Of a stretch of DNA of 64,000 nt, positions 24,713 through 33,791 are shown piece by piece. Position numbers and translations under genes: made by a program. Each line of letters begins with the position of its first letter. Positions within the stretch are counted from its first letter, which is position 1. The DNA is from CAYHVK01 sp964360255 (GTDB lineage Bacteria > Bdellovibrionota > Bdellovibrionia > Bdellovibrionales > UBA1609): NCBI GenBank assembly GCA_964360255.1, contig CAYHVK010000007.1, positions 62,001 through 126,000 on the forward strand, given 5' to 3'. The notes beneath the pieces are model-generated. The model saw only the letters and a list, made by a program, of their open reading frames with translations. It ran no database searches and was not told the origin of the DNA.

Positions 24713-25435
24713 ATGATTAAAGCATTTTTAACTGCCCTCGCTCTCTCATCGCTAGTTTTACTATCTGCTGTAACTAGCTTCGCTGATGCCCCTTATTCAA
24801 AACTCACGCAGGTGAATCGTGACGGTAAAATTTCAGCTCGTGTTGTTTATAATTTCTGGAGCGGCGAGTACCCAATGCCCGTTATCGATTTAGCCACGGA
24901 AATTGGCGGCAACTCAGCCATTATGGTTGAGAAAAGCTTTAATAACTTAGGTCAAACAGCTCTTTGCACAGCTAATAATGGTATTTATCACCCATGGTCA
25001 AAAACAGCCAACTCAGTCAAAAACTATTTATCGATTGTGCCACTTCAAGAATATCGGCTTCTTAAAACTATGAATTTCGATGCGACTGTTTATGACGAAA
25101 AAACTGGTGACCCTACGACTGTAGAAATTAAAGCTCGCAAAAGTGATCTTCTCACTCGTGTTGTTTACTTATCTGAAGGTTATTGCTCGGGTGAGTTAGT
25201 GCTCGCTCCAAAACTCAAACGAGCTCAAGTTGATTTCTCATGTGACCAAGTTGAAGATGTGACTTTATTTAAAAAGACAGCTCAATCGCAAGATGATGAG
25301 TTCTCTGAGCAGTGGATCGAAGTGAACTGCCTTGAAGGCTTCACTGGCTATATTCGAGATCAGAACCTTTTGACGTCTCCGGGTGCCCAGGAAGGCCGCA
25401 TTTTAGGTTATGGCGAAGTCGGCCCAGCTGAATAA
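24713..25435 (+). CDS. Secreted protein of unknown function with SH3-like C terminus
   Basis: The first 24 residues form a signal peptide (LALSSLVLLSAVTSFA-DAP) and the mature protein of about 215 residues contains four cysteines. The C-terminal stretch SEQWIEVNCLEGFTGYIRDQNLL has the spacing of a bacterial SH3-like domain, which often binds cell wall, but the similarity is short. The gene has a good AAAAGGAG site before its ATG and lies 81 bases after mglA, too far for tight coupling. No family name is recognised. Confidence 0.6.
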   Translation: MIKAFLTALALSSLVLLSAVTSFADAPYSKLTQVNRDGKISARVVYNFWSGEYPMPVIDLATEIGGNSAIMVEKSFNNLGQTALCTANNGIYHPWSKTANSVKNYLSIVPLQEYRLLKTMNFDATVYDEKTGDPTTVEIKARKSDLLTRVVYLSEGYCSGELVLAPKLKRAQVDFSCDQVEDVTLFKKTAQSQDDEFSEQWIEVNCLEGFTGYIRDQNLLTSPGAQEGRILGYGEVGPAE

Positions 25436-25510
25436 GCTCGCGTAATGGGTGGAGCGCTGCTACCAGCCACACCCTTTGCACCGGCTGCCATCTAGGTGTA
25501 CAAACCTTTT

Positions 25511-26491
25511 ATGAGCAGCCTTACCTCTCTCAAAGAAGAAATTCTCTCTCTAAAAAAACAGAAAAATGCTGTGATCTTAGCTCACTATTACGAAGATGGT
25601 GAGATTCAAGATATTGCTGATCACGTTGGCGACAGCCTTTATCTTGCTCAGCAAGGTGAAAAACTCACCGCTGATGTGGCTCTTATGGCCGGCGTTGTTT
25701 TTATGGCCGAGACGGTCAAAATCTTATCGCCGACAAAAACTGTGCTTGTACCTGATCTGGGAGCGGGATGCTCCCTCGTCGACCACTCCCCGTTTGATAA
25801 GTATCTGGAATGGCGCCGACAGCACCCGACGGGCATTGCCGTCACTTATGTGAATTCCAGCGCTTTGGTAAAAAGCATCACGGATGTGGCCTGCACCTCA
25901 AGTAACGCTGAGAAAATCATCGCGGCCATTCCACCAGGACGCCCCATTCTCTTTGGCCCCGATCGTAATCTCGGTCGTTATTTAGCAAAAAAACTTGGGT
26001 TAAAAATCGGCAGCGAAATGATTCTTTGGCCCGGAGCCTGCCAGGTTCATGTCTTATTCTCAGCGCGAAAGCTTCATGATCTCAAGAGAGATAACCCTGG
26101 CGCCCCTGTTCTCGCCCACCCCGAATGTGATGAAGTTGTCCTCGAGCAGGCTGATGTCATTGGCTCTACCTCTCGCTTATTAGAAGAAACGCAAAAGAAC
26201 CCCGCTCAAAAATTTATCGTGGCCACTGAAGAGGGTATTTTTCACCAGATGAAAAAGTCCCGCCCTGATGCTGAGTTTATTCAGGCACCGGCCGAAGGCA
26301 GCTGCGCCTGCAATCAATGTCCTTATATGAAGATGAACACCCTCGAGAAAGTTCGTAATGCCCTTCGTGATTTGAAGCCGCAGATTGAAGTGGCTTCGGA
26401 TATAATAGAGAAAAGCCGAATCCCACTACGTCGTATGCTCGATATTACGGCAGGGTTGAAAGTCGAATGGCCAACAGAATTTCGCGGGTGA
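25511..26491 (+). CDS. nadA: Quinolinate synthase A
   Basis: Makes quinolinate from iminoaspartate and dihydroxyacetone phosphate, the first committed steps to NAD, using a 4Fe-4S cluster. NAVILAHYYEDGEIQDIAD is the family N-terminal signature. The three cluster cysteines are found in GAGCSLVDHSP, in the VACTSS region or GACQVH, and in CACNQCPYM. The frame is open to GTG 25496, but ATG 25511 is a good start. No nadB or nadC is in the window. It overlaps the next gene by 25 bases. Confidence 0.93.
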   Translation: MSSLTSLKEEILSLKKQKNAVILAHYYEDGEIQDIADHVGDSLYLAQQGEKLTADVALMAGVVFMAETVKILSPTKTVLVPDLGAGCSLVDHSPFDKYLEWRRQHPTGIAVTYVNSSALVKSITDVACTSSNAEKIIAAIPPGRPILFGPDRNLGRYLAKKLGLKIGSEMILWPGACQVHVLFSARKLHDLKRDNPGAPVLAHPECDEVVLEQADVIGSTSRLLEETQKNPAQKFIVATEEGIFHQMKKSRPDAEFIQAPAEGSCACNQCPYMKMNTLEKVRNALRDLKPQIEVASDIIEKSRIPLRRMLDITAGLKVEWPTEFRG

Positions 26492-27090
26492 AGGCTGGTC
26501 GCCAGGCCAAGCCTGAACATCAGATAAAACCGAATCTTTTAGAGAAGAAATTAAAGGCTGTAAAAGCTCCCTTCAGAAGAGCTTTTATAACTCAGAAATG
26601 GGCGGCCAATAAACCTGAACATCGTAAACTCATTCGCAAGAAGCTTTTCGCCTTAACAAAAGACCCCCAAGTTCTAGAATTGTCGACTGTCTCAAAATGG
26701 GATTCAGGTTACTTTTCGATTTCACACAATCCCTCTTATGGAGCTTTGGTTACCGCCAAACAGCCCATCGGCATCGATATCGAGCAGACTCAGCGAGTGA
26801 TTAGCGCACGTGTACTGGCGCGCATTGCAAGCCCTCAAGAACAAGAGTTGGGACTCACACCTATCGAGATTTGGGCGGCCAAAGAATCCGCCTTTAAGGC
26901 CTATTCTGCTCTCTACAAGATCCGCACTATAAGCGAGATAAACATTAGAGGTGTGAAAAAAAATATTTCTTCAAAAACCTTCAAATTCTCTTTTATCTCT
27001 AGCAAAAACAGTGAGTTAGTAGATTTAGGCTGGGGTTGCGTTTTTAACCTGCGAGATACCACTATGGGAATCGCCTGGTTAAAGGCTTAA
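26467..27090 (+). CDS. 4'-phosphopantetheinyl transferase (Sfp/AcpT type)
   Basis: Moves phosphopantetheine from coenzyme A to a Ser of acyl carrier proteins. The two signatures are present: IGIDIEQTQR (Mg-binding Asp and Glu) and IWAAKESAFKAYSAL. The protein has an unusually basic N-terminal extension (AGRQAKPEHQIKPNLLEKKLK) and about 207 residues, close to Sfp size. It starts inside nadA (overlap 25 bases), so it is probably co-translated; no carrier-protein gene is adjacent, so the partner ACP is elsewhere. Could be the housekeeping AcpS substitute of this organism, which is a guess. Confidence 0.85.
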   Translation: MANRISRVKAGRQAKPEHQIKPNLLEKKLKAVKAPFRRAFITQKWAANKPEHRKLIRKKLFALTKDPQVLELSTVSKWDSGYFSISHNPSYGALVTAKQPIGIDIEQTQRVISARVLARIASPQEQELGLTPIEIWAAKESAFKAYSALYKIRTISEINIRGVKKNISSKTFKFSFISSKNSELVDLGWGCVFNLRDTTMGIAWLKA

Positions 27091-27147
27091 CTTTAGTCCA
27101 GTCCCGCCGATCAATTATGTACAGGCCACACTTGGCCGGAGGGATGT

Positions 27148-27549
27148 ATGTCGAAAGATAAAAGAGTCGCGAACCGCAAAGATATCGACTTCATAAAAGT
27201 GAATGATTTAACAGCTGTTATGGATTATTCGGTGATCGCGCAAACGGGCCAAATCATCAATGCTTCAGCGAGTGGTTTCTTACTACAAATTGATCGTAAG
27301 GATATTCTACCACCTGGTTTAAAAGAAAATCTCACCCTTGATTCGACCCTAGGTCAGCAAGTGGTGCTTTATTTACCGCAAATGAATTTAGATTTAGACG
27401 GAACAATCACCCGTGCTTCACATATGGGCCGCGGACGCTTTGTGGTCGCCATTGATTTCTCGTCCGAGGTTCCTGTTTACTGGCGCGATTGCCTCATCGA
27501 TCTTCTACCGGCACCGGGAGAAATTGAATATTCTGAGGAAGAGGAATAA
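27148..27549 (+). CDS. PilZ-like c-di-GMP-binding protein
   Basis: A 133-residue single-domain protein with the PilZ residues RxxxR (Arg6 and Arg10, RVANR) and NxSxxG (Asn38, Ser40 and Gly43 in NASASG) and beta-strand-rich sequence after it, ending in an acidic tail. PilZ domains sense cyclic di-GMP and control motility, exopolysaccharide or predatory switches. The match rests on the two motifs and their spacing of about 28 residues. The gene stands alone; GGAGGG precedes the ATG. Confidence 0.6.
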   Translation: MSKDKRVANRKDIDFIKVNDLTAVMDYSVIAQTGQIINASASGFLLQIDRKDILPPGLKENLTLDSTLGQQVVLYLPQMNLDLDGTITRASHMGRGRFVVAIDFSSEVPVYWRDCLIDLLPAPGEIEYSEEEE

Positions 27550-27551
27550 TC

Positions 27552-27591
27552 ATCGGCAGCGTCACGCTGCCGATCTGTCGCGAGGTCGCGA
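27552..27591. repeat. Two adjacent strong palindromes downstream of the PilZ gene
   Basis: ATCGGCAGCG-TCA-CGCTGCCGAT is a perfect 10-bp stem with a 3-base loop (27552-27574), followed at once by TCGCGA-GG-TCGCGA (27578-27591), a second self-complementary element. No T run follows, so this is not a standard terminator on either strand. It may be an mRNA-stabilising 3' structure or protein site. Confidence 0.5.
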
Positions 27592-27728
27592 GAGTGATAC
27601 ACTATTGTCCTCTCGTACAGGCAACCGTATTATCTCGCGCTTATCCACTCAATAAAAATTCTTAACCAAAGAAAAACTAATACCATCCTATAGCTCTACC
27701 CTAGAGATGTTTTGCCACTGATTACGTT

Positions 27729-27742
27729 GGCATCACAAGTGC
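27729..27742 (+). promoter_or_regulatory. Possible sigma-54 promoter
   Basis: TTGGCATCACAAGTGCTA has GG at 27729-27730 and GC at 27741-27742, exactly 10 bases apart, and TTGGCA is close to the -24 element, but the -12 element is GTGC instead of TTGC. It would start transcription near 27754, 36 bases before the outer-membrane protein gene. Confidence 0.3.
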
Positions 27743-27789
27743 TATTCCCCTGTAGTGCTAGTGTCAAACTAGCTACTGAAGGGGGCAAG

Positions 27790-28704
27790 ATGAAACAATT
27801 CACAGGCATTTGTAGAATACTACTTACTTCTGCCGTCATATTAGCTGCGATCTTGCACAGTGCTCGCGCTGAAGAAAATTCATCTTCAAGTTCAATGAAA
27901 AATGTCAGCAGTAGCTCATCTGCCGTACCTGGACAGATTATTTCGACAATCGAAGATATGAATGTATCGGCGCTTGAGAAAAAATTCAGTCTCACTGCGG
28001 TTCTCACGAGCGAATCAAATCTTGAAAAAGAATCGAGCCATACTGATGAGAGCTCAGCGACTCTTGAACTCCTCCCATCATATAGAGTTTCGAGCAAAGC
28101 TAAGGTTGCAGCTCTTATCGCCGCTCAACGTGACTTGAGTGGTTTACAAGAGACAAAGCTCCTTAACACAACTCTTTATCTTCGTCGTGATCCTATTGCG
28201 CTCAACGAAGACTCTGCATTTTCTTTAACTTTGCAGGGTTTGCTCCCAACAGAAGAAAGAGCTCGTCAGGAATCTTCTTTAGAAGGTGGAGTGGGCGGCA
28301 TCGTAAAAGTGGACTACAAATTTTCAAGCTTTAAAAAGCCATCGACTGTGAGCTACTCACTTAATACTTTCAAATACGTACACGATTTCGATCGTAATAC
28401 GTCTCGTGAAGCTAATATCAGCTATCGCTTTCGTAATATCGTCACTTACGACGTCGAGCTTTCAAAAAAGTATAGCTTTAGTTTTGCCGCTTATTTTCAA
28501 AGTGGTTTTACCTACGACAATGTGGCCCGCGAGATTTTTTATCTCGAGCAAGGTCTTTCGTACGCAATAGATTCAAAATTCTCAGTGGCCTTACTTCACA
28601 GTACTTCAGGTTCGGCTTTTGAGAAGAACGGTAAAGATTGGAACGTTGAGGCTTACGACAGTCACAACTCTTCTCTCGCCGCTAGCTTAACTTATGTTTA
28701 TTAA
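27790..28704 (+). CDS. Predicted outer-membrane beta-barrel protein
   Basis: A signal peptide covers the first 27 residues (LLTSAVILAAILHSARA) and a Ser-rich linker follows. The rest has alternating hydrophobic-polar strands (such as FSLTLQGLLPTEERA, VSYSLNTFKYVHDFD, YSFSFAAYFQSGFTY) and the C terminus ends in an aromatic residue (TYVY), the usual signature for barrels inserted by BamA. About 304 residues, likely 10-12 strands. A GGGGGCAAG site precedes ATG 27790; the longer frame to 27712 has no such site. It is 28 bases upstream of the metalloprotease gene and probably co-transcribed. Function unknown. Confidence 0.7.
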   Translation: MKQFTGICRILLTSAVILAAILHSARAEENSSSSSMKNVSSSSSAVPGQIISTIEDMNVSALEKKFSLTAVLTSESNLEKESSHTDESSATLELLPSYRVSSKAKVAALIAAQRDLSGLQETKLLNTTLYLRRDPIALNEDSAFSLTLQGLLPTEERARQESSLEGGVGGIVKVDYKFSSFKKPSTVSYSLNTFKYVHDFDRNTSREANISYRFRNIVTYDVELSKKYSFSFAAYFQSGFTYDNVAREIFYLEQGLSYAIDSKFSVALLHSTSGSAFEKNGKDWNVEAYDSHNSSLAASLTYVY

Positions 28705-28732
28705 TTTTTTAAAGAATTTTAAAGGGGACGTT

Positions 28733-31700
28733 ATGAAAATCTTAAAGGCATTCGAAATCAAACATCTGCAGAGTTCATTTCTCTCTGCTGTCACAGTTCT
28801 AAGCTTATTCGCTGCGGGCTGCACGAAAGAGCGCCCATACAAGGCGGTCTTCGTTGACGAAGATACACACACTGCGAAGTCACTTTTGACTGAAGCTGGT
28901 AAGGGGCAAAAGAAAGAAGGCCAGGTTTATCCTGATGATGTCTACCTTTACTTTCCGTCAACGGTGAATGTGAGTCGTACAACTACAGCGAGTCGTCCTC
29001 ACTGGGCTGGCGATGCGAAACTTGTGAAGATCAAATTCACAAAGGACGCTCTAAAAGTTGTAGAGATCGAAAAAGATCCACGCTTTCAGGATAATGATTT
29101 GAATAATGCTGCGGTTTTATCAATCCCAGTGAAACACGTATCCTTCAAGTGTGTACAAGATGCTGATGGCAAATGTACAAACCAAGAAGCTGAGAATAAT
29201 GACATCAGCTGGTCACAAAAAGATCACTTTCAGGTGCTCGTGAACGATATGAAAGTTGAAGAAGTGAACTTCTTCCCTGAGCAGCTCTCGAACTTATTCT
29301 TCCCGTGCAACAACGTGATTGGTCAGGAATTCGCTCACTACGATGTTTCACCAGATGGATTAAACATCCAAATGGAAAAAACTTACCAAGCTAACATTAT
29401 GTGTGCGGGTAACGTAGAGTCGCTTTCTGATCTTACATTCAAAGTGCGTTACCACTTCTCACTTATTAAGCTGAACTCTTTAGTGAAGAGCGGTTACAAA
29501 GCTTTGCCTTACTTACCAGGTGAAGAGAACACTTTCGGTTTCTTCGATACCCGAGTTAAAACTTTAGATTCGGATAACAACCAGACAGTGACAGGCGAAA
29601 AAGGTTTCGTGAATCGCTGGAGACCAGGCTCAAAGGTTGTTTACCATTTGAGCGAAAATTTCAATAAACCAGGTAATGCGAAAATTAAGAAAGCGACCAT
29701 CGATGCTGTGGCCACTATCAATAATAGTTTAGCTAAAGCTGGTGCTGGTCTTGTTCTTGAAATCGCAGAGCCTTCTACTAAGTATGTTGAAGGTGACTTG
29801 CGTTTGAGCTCGATCATTCTTGAAGAAGATCCACTTGCGACTGGTCTTCTTGGTTATGGTCCAAGCATTGCTGATCCGATGACTGGTGAAATCGTAAATG
29901 CTCGTACAGTTATGTACATCGGTACTATGAAGAAGTACTTGAAGAACTCTTACGATGAACTTGTACATGAAAAATTAAATGCACTCGCAGCTGAAGCTGG
30001 GAAAAAAGGTACAGGAGAGGGTATCGTTGCCGCTAACGCAACTCCTGCTCAGCTTAAATTCTCTGAAGGACTTATTCAGTCTTTCATTAAGAAAGCTGGC
30101 GCAGATGCAGTAAGTGTTCCGGGTCATGTTGGTAAAAAGCCCAGCTTTAAAATGCTCGCAGCTGAATACAGTAAAGCGGCTCAACTTCTTAAAGTTTCAG
30201 GCGCCCATCGTCACGGCAGCGATAAGTATGGCCAGCACAGTCACGGCTTAAGAGAAGTGACTCGTGCACAATCAGATCTTAAAGGTCAACTTGATGCCTT
30301 CTTAACTGCGAACTGCATGTACGATGCTGAACTCTTTAACTTCACTGGAGCTATTGAAGACGAAGTTGAAAAAGTGATCGCTGAAGTGGGTCTTAAGCCA
30401 TGGATTGCTTTGAATGCTGAAGAGCAAGAGAAAGTGATCAATGCACTTATGCCGTTTGTTTGGATTCCAACTTTCGTTCACGAACTTGGTCACAACTTAG
30501 GTCTTCGCCATAACTTTGGTGCTTCTGAAGATAAAGCGAACTTCTATACAGATGAAGAACGTAAAGACATGGGCATCAAACGTAAGTTTGCCTATAGCTC
30601 AGTTATGGATTACCCCTACAAGTCTACGAACGAACTTCAGATCATGGGCAAATACGATATCGCGGCTCTACAATTCGGTTACGCTGAAAAAGTAGAACTG
30701 AAAGATGGAAACGTAATTGGTCTTGAGCAATACCGTGCAGAAAAGCCAGAGCTTAAGCCTTACGATTTCTGCACCGATGAACACGTAGGTATCAACCCGA
30801 ACTGTAATAGATTCGATGAAGGTACATCATTAACTGAAATTGCTCTTCACCACGCACAAGCGTACGAAGAGAGCTACGCAAAACGTAACTTTAGAAATAA
30901 CAAATTGAATTTCTCACTCTACCAAGACGGCTCATACATGGGCTCAGTGGGTTCACACTTTGATTCAATTCGTGCCACTTTCGAAAGATACGAAAAGATC
31001 AAGCGCGCTTACGGCATTCCAGATGGACACGAAATCTGGAAGACGAATGAGTTCCTCAAAGATTTAAGAGGAGCGGTTGAAGTGTCCGCAGCGTTCTTGA
31101 AGAAAGTAATCACGACTTCTGATCTTCTGTGCGCAGTTGTTAAGAAGAGCGATCCGACAACGATCTCAGGACTCAAGTCACTGAAGTCAATGTCTCCAAA
31201 TGGGGCTGCGACTTGCTTCGATACGGCTAACGTTTTCCCAGATGAAGACGAAGTGATCGTAGCTCAAGGCGGTAAGCTCTTCCAGAGCGCGAAAGACCCG
31301 AGAAACGGCAATCCCTACCTTGATCAAATCGATGTTCGCGGCATCTGGATCGATAAGCTTCTTGCTGTTGATACTTTAGTTGCACGTAAAACTGGAATCA
31401 GAAGTTTCGACGAGCTCAACGATAACATGCTTGATATTGCTGATCTCTCTGGTCCGATCCGTGAAACATTAGAGTCTGTGCTCAATGACGAAGTGGTGAG
31501 TGATATCACTTTAGTCACAAGCAATGGCCAAGTGATTGAAGGTCAGATTCCGGTTCAGTTTTACAGCGCCGCTGATGCACAGAACGGTCACTTAATTGAA
31601 GAGCCGCTTTCAGAAGGCTTAGCTAAACACTTAGGCATTAATGGTTCGGTTCCGTTCAATGAGTACTTGATTAGTGCACTCAAGACGCACCTTCCATCGA

Positions 31701-32125
31701 AGAGCACAATGAACGACCCAAGTTCATTACTCAACTCGATGAAAGTTCTCACAACTGTTCCAACAGATGGTCGTCCGATTGGTGACTTTGAAACAGTCAC
31801 CATCGGTGGCGATGGTTTCTTAGCTCATAAGACAAGTCCATTAGCAGTTGCGATGATCAGCAAATTCAAAGCCACTTCGACTCTTGAATCAGCAATTGCA
31901 GGTGTAACGGCTAAGACTCCAGAAGAGCGCGTAAAGATTATTGTTGGCTCAATTCAAAAAGTGATCGAGCTTAAGAAAGCTGGAAAGACTCTTGAAGAGG
32001 GCGCCAGCGAATTCGAAAAACAAATCTTCGCAGTTGAAGGTTCGCTCATCGAAATGTTCTTAAACGGTGCTCTACAAGACTCAGGCTTCTACGCTCAAAG
32101 CGTAAGAAAGATGGCCGGTCAGTAA
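28733..32125 (+). CDS. Large metzincin-type zinc-protease lipoprotein
   Basis: About 1130 residues with a lipobox (LFAAGC) after a hydrophobic segment, so the protein is likely anchored to the membrane after export. The zinc site HELGHNLGLRH (His583, Glu584, His587, His593) is the extended metzincin motif, and the downstream SSVMDYPYKS contains the Met-turn. The N-terminal part is beta-rich; the central region resembles DUF5117/DUF4953-type zinc proteases. Its start has AAAGGGG upstream. A terminator hairpin is found past the end. A role in attacking or processing envelope or prey proteins is inference. Confidence 0.85.
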   Translation: MKILKAFEIKHLQSSFLSAVTVLSLFAAGCTKERPYKAVFVDEDTHTAKSLLTEAGKGQKKEGQVYPDDVYLYFPSTVNVSRTTTASRPHWAGDAKLVKIKFTKDALKVVEIEKDPRFQDNDLNNAAVLSIPVKHVSFKCVQDADGKCTNQEAENNDISWSQKDHFQVLVNDMKVEEVNFFPEQLSNLFFPCNNVIGQEFAHYDVSPDGLNIQMEKTYQANIMCAGNVESLSDLTFKVRYHFSLIKLNSLVKSGYKALPYLPGEENTFGFFDTRVKTLDSDNNQTVTGEKGFVNRWRPGSKVVYHLSENFNKPGNAKIKKATIDAVATINNSLAKAGAGLVLEIAEPSTKYVEGDLRLSSIILEEDPLATGLLGYGPSIADPMTGEIVNARTVMYIGTMKKYLKNSYDELVHEKLNALAAEAGKKGTGEGIVAANATPAQLKFSEGLIQSFIKKAGADAVSVPGHVGKKPSFKMLAAEYSKAAQLLKVSGAHRHGSDKYGQHSHGLREVTRAQSDLKGQLDAFLTANCMYDAELFNFTGAIEDEVEKVIAEVGLKPWIALNAEEQEKVINALMPFVWIPTFVHELGHNLGLRHNFGASEDKANFYTDEERKDMGIKRKFAYSSVMDYPYKSTNELQIMGKYDIAALQFGYAEKVELKDGNVIGLEQYRAEKPELKPYDFCTDEHVGINPNCNRFDEGTSLTEIALHHAQAYEESYAKRNFRNNKLNFSLYQDGSYMGSVGSHFDSIRATFERYEKIKRAYGIPDGHEIWKTNEFLKDLRGAVEVSAAFLKKVITTSDLLCAVVKKSDPTTISGLKSLKSMSPNGAATCFDTANVFPDEDEVIVAQGGKLFQSAKDPRNGNPYLDQIDVRGIWIDKLLAVDTLVARKTGIRSFDELNDNMLDIADLSGPIRETLESVLNDEVVSDITLVTSNGQVIEGQIPVQFYSAADAQNGHLIEEPLSEGLAKHLGINGSVPFNEYLISALKTHLPSKSTMNDPSSLLNSMKVLTTVPTDGRPIGDFETVTIGGDGFLAHKTSPLAVAMISKFKATSTLESAIAGVTAKTPEERVKIIVGSIQKVIELKKAGKTLEEGASEFEKQIFAVEGSLIEMFLNGALQDSGFYAQSVRKMAGQ

Positions 32126-32126
32126 G

Positions 32127-32162
32127 TCCGCGAGTAAGCGTAAGCTATCTAAGACTCGCGGA
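32127..32162. repeat. Inverted repeat between convergent genes
   Basis: TCCGCGAGT (32127-32135) and ACTCGCGGA (32154-32162) form a perfect 9-bp stem right after the metalloprotease stop. It is short of a T tract, so it may work with the stronger terminator that follows. Confidence 0.4.
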
Positions 32163-32176
32163 TAGGATATTAAAAA

Positions 32177-32848
32177 CTATAATGCGTGAAAGGGCGGAAG
32201 CCCTTTTTCGCTCACGAGAAGAATTTGATAATGGGCCGGCAAGAACCAAGCGATACTTTCTAAGATACCACGGTGTTCGCCTTTTGCCGGATTTCCCAAT
32301 GACTCCACTGAGAAACAAAGATCATAGCCACGGGCCTCAGTGCCCATCACAAGAATCTTCGGCTCTAAAACATTTTGCTGCTTAAAAAATTCTCTTAAAA
32401 TAGTGCGCGCGTAATCTGGCAAATATTCTTTTGTCGGAGGACCAGCAATCACTTTTTCGCCAGCTTCGAACTTTACCTGCCCTGGGCGAACTTCTCCACC
32501 CGGTGCCTCAGATAAAAACTGACCTGTAACTTTTTGATTCCAAAGCATGCCGTAAGTGAAAACATAATCTGGCACAGATTTCTGTGGGTTCACAACAAGA
32601 CCGATACCTTTGTCGGCGAGCCAATCTAAAACGCGAGGAGCTGGTTCTGTTCCGATGGGGTCAGTGACTACTAATAGGTAAGGCCAACCATCGGGTCCAC
32701 CCGTTGGTTCTTCTTTGATGATATTTAAACGAGAATGTGGAAACGCGTGAAGAAAGTCTTTCTCCCACTGTTCATCGCGCTCAGCCTCATCACGGTGGAG
32801 AAGGTCGTGCAATAACTCTAAATGCTCATCAGTTTCAATTTCGCTCAT
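32177..32848 (-). CDS. Hypothetical protein, 223 aa
   Basis: I do not recognise a family. The protein is acidic at its N terminus (EIETDEHLELLHDLL), has no signal peptide or membrane segment, and contains two conserved-looking blocks, GGPDGWPYLLVVTDP and YGMLWNQKVTGQFL, the second with an aromatic cluster. A cytoplasmic globular protein is likely. It lies 18 bases downstream of rarD and may be co-transcribed with it. Confidence 0.6.
   Translation of the reverse strand: MSEIETDEHLELLHDLLHRDEAERDEQWEKDFLHAFPHSRLNIIKEEPTGGPDGWPYLLVVTDPIGTEPAPRVLDWLADKGIGLVVNPQKSVPDYVFTYGMLWNQKVTGQFLSEAPGGEVRPGQVKFEAGEKVIAGPPTKEYLPDYARTILREFFKQQNVLEPKILVMGTEARGYDLCFSVESLGNPAKGEHRGILESIAWFLPAHYQILLVSEKGLPPFHAL
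32189..32209 (+). terminator. Terminator of the metalloprotease gene, overlapping the end of the convergent gene
   Basis: AAAGGGC-GGAA-GCCCTTT followed by TTCG reads as an intrinsic terminator on the + strand, lying inside the last codons of the convergent 32177-32848 gene. Confidence 0.5.
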
Positions 32849-32866
32849 GGCAGGGTTCTAACCCGA

Positions 32867-33760
32867 TTACGGAGCCTTTTCAACCCGCTGTTTGCAACTC
32901 ATTTGCTGAAACTGATAGATCAAATATAGACTCGCTCCGACCCAAATAAAGCCAAAGGAGATCCAAGAACCGGTGTCGACGGCCTCGTGGTACATGTAAT
33001 AACCCACCAAGAACTGTAATGATGGCGCGATAAACTGAGTCATCCCCAAAAAACTGTAAGGTACGCGCTGCACAGCTACAGAGAATAAAAAGAGTGGGAT
33101 GCCGGTGACCGCTCCCGACAGAATGAGCAAAGCCCAGTCTCGAGCCACTAATGTATATTCACTTTGCTGACGCAGAAAAACCGCAATGGCGGCCGCTGGC
33201 AGAAGAATCACTAAGCTTTCCATAACTGAAGAAAGTCGTGGTTCAATTCGCAGCATTTTCTTAAGAATTCCGTAACCGCAGAATGAAAGCGCCAGCACTA
33301 ACGAAATCCATGGCAGAACATCACTGGCCACTACGCGCCAAAGAACTCCAACCGCTGCCACCAAAACAGCCATGAGCAAAGCTCGCGGTAGGGCTTCGCG
33401 AAAAATCATAACGCCGACAACGACGTTCAAAAGTGGATTGATAAAATAGGCTAAACTGCCTTCAAGTACGTGACCCGCGTTCACTGCATAAATATAAAGA
33501 CCCCAGTTAAGGCTCAGCAGAAGGCTGGCAAAAAACGAGATCCACCAGTCTCTTGGGCTCTGCTTGAAGAGCTGAATAATCTTGGTGTTGGATGTGAGCT
33601 TTAATAACAACACATAGAAAAAGAAGGACCAAATAATACGGTGAAGCAGAATCTCAAAAGCCCCTAAGTGCCCTAAAAGTTTCCAGTAAATTGGAAAAAA
33701 TCCCCAGAAGGTATAGCTCAATATTGCAGTTAATACGCCGACTCTATCGAGCCTAGACAT
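32867..33760 (-). CDS. rarD: RarD-type EamA transporter
   Basis: An inner-membrane protein of about 297 residues with ten membrane segments. The start GVLTAILSYTFWGFFPIYWKLL and the region LEGSLAYFINPLLNVVVGV are characteristic of RarD, a member of the drug/metabolite transporter superfamily. The longer frame to 33859 begins in sequence with no membrane character and overlaps the divergent gene; ATG 33760 is preceded by GGAGG at 6 bases and is the likely start. Substrate unknown; the E. coli name (chloramphenicol-sensitive protein) says little about function. Confidence 0.85.
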   Translation of the reverse strand: MSRLDRVGVLTAILSYTFWGFFPIYWKLLGHLGAFEILLHRIIWSFFFYVLLLKLTSNTKIIQLFKQSPRDWWISFFASLLLSLNWGLYIYAVNAGHVLEGSLAYFINPLLNVVVGVMIFREALPRALLMAVLVAAVGVLWRVVASDVLPWISLVLALSFCGYGILKKMLRIEPRLSSVMESLVILLPAAAIAVFLRQQSEYTLVARDWALLILSGAVTGIPLFLFSVAVQRVPYSFLGMTQFIAPSLQFLVGYYMYHEAVDTGSWISFGFIWVGASLYLIYQFQQMSCKQRVEKAP

Positions 33761-33791
33761 CACAAGCCTCCCGGCGGTATAAACTAACTCG

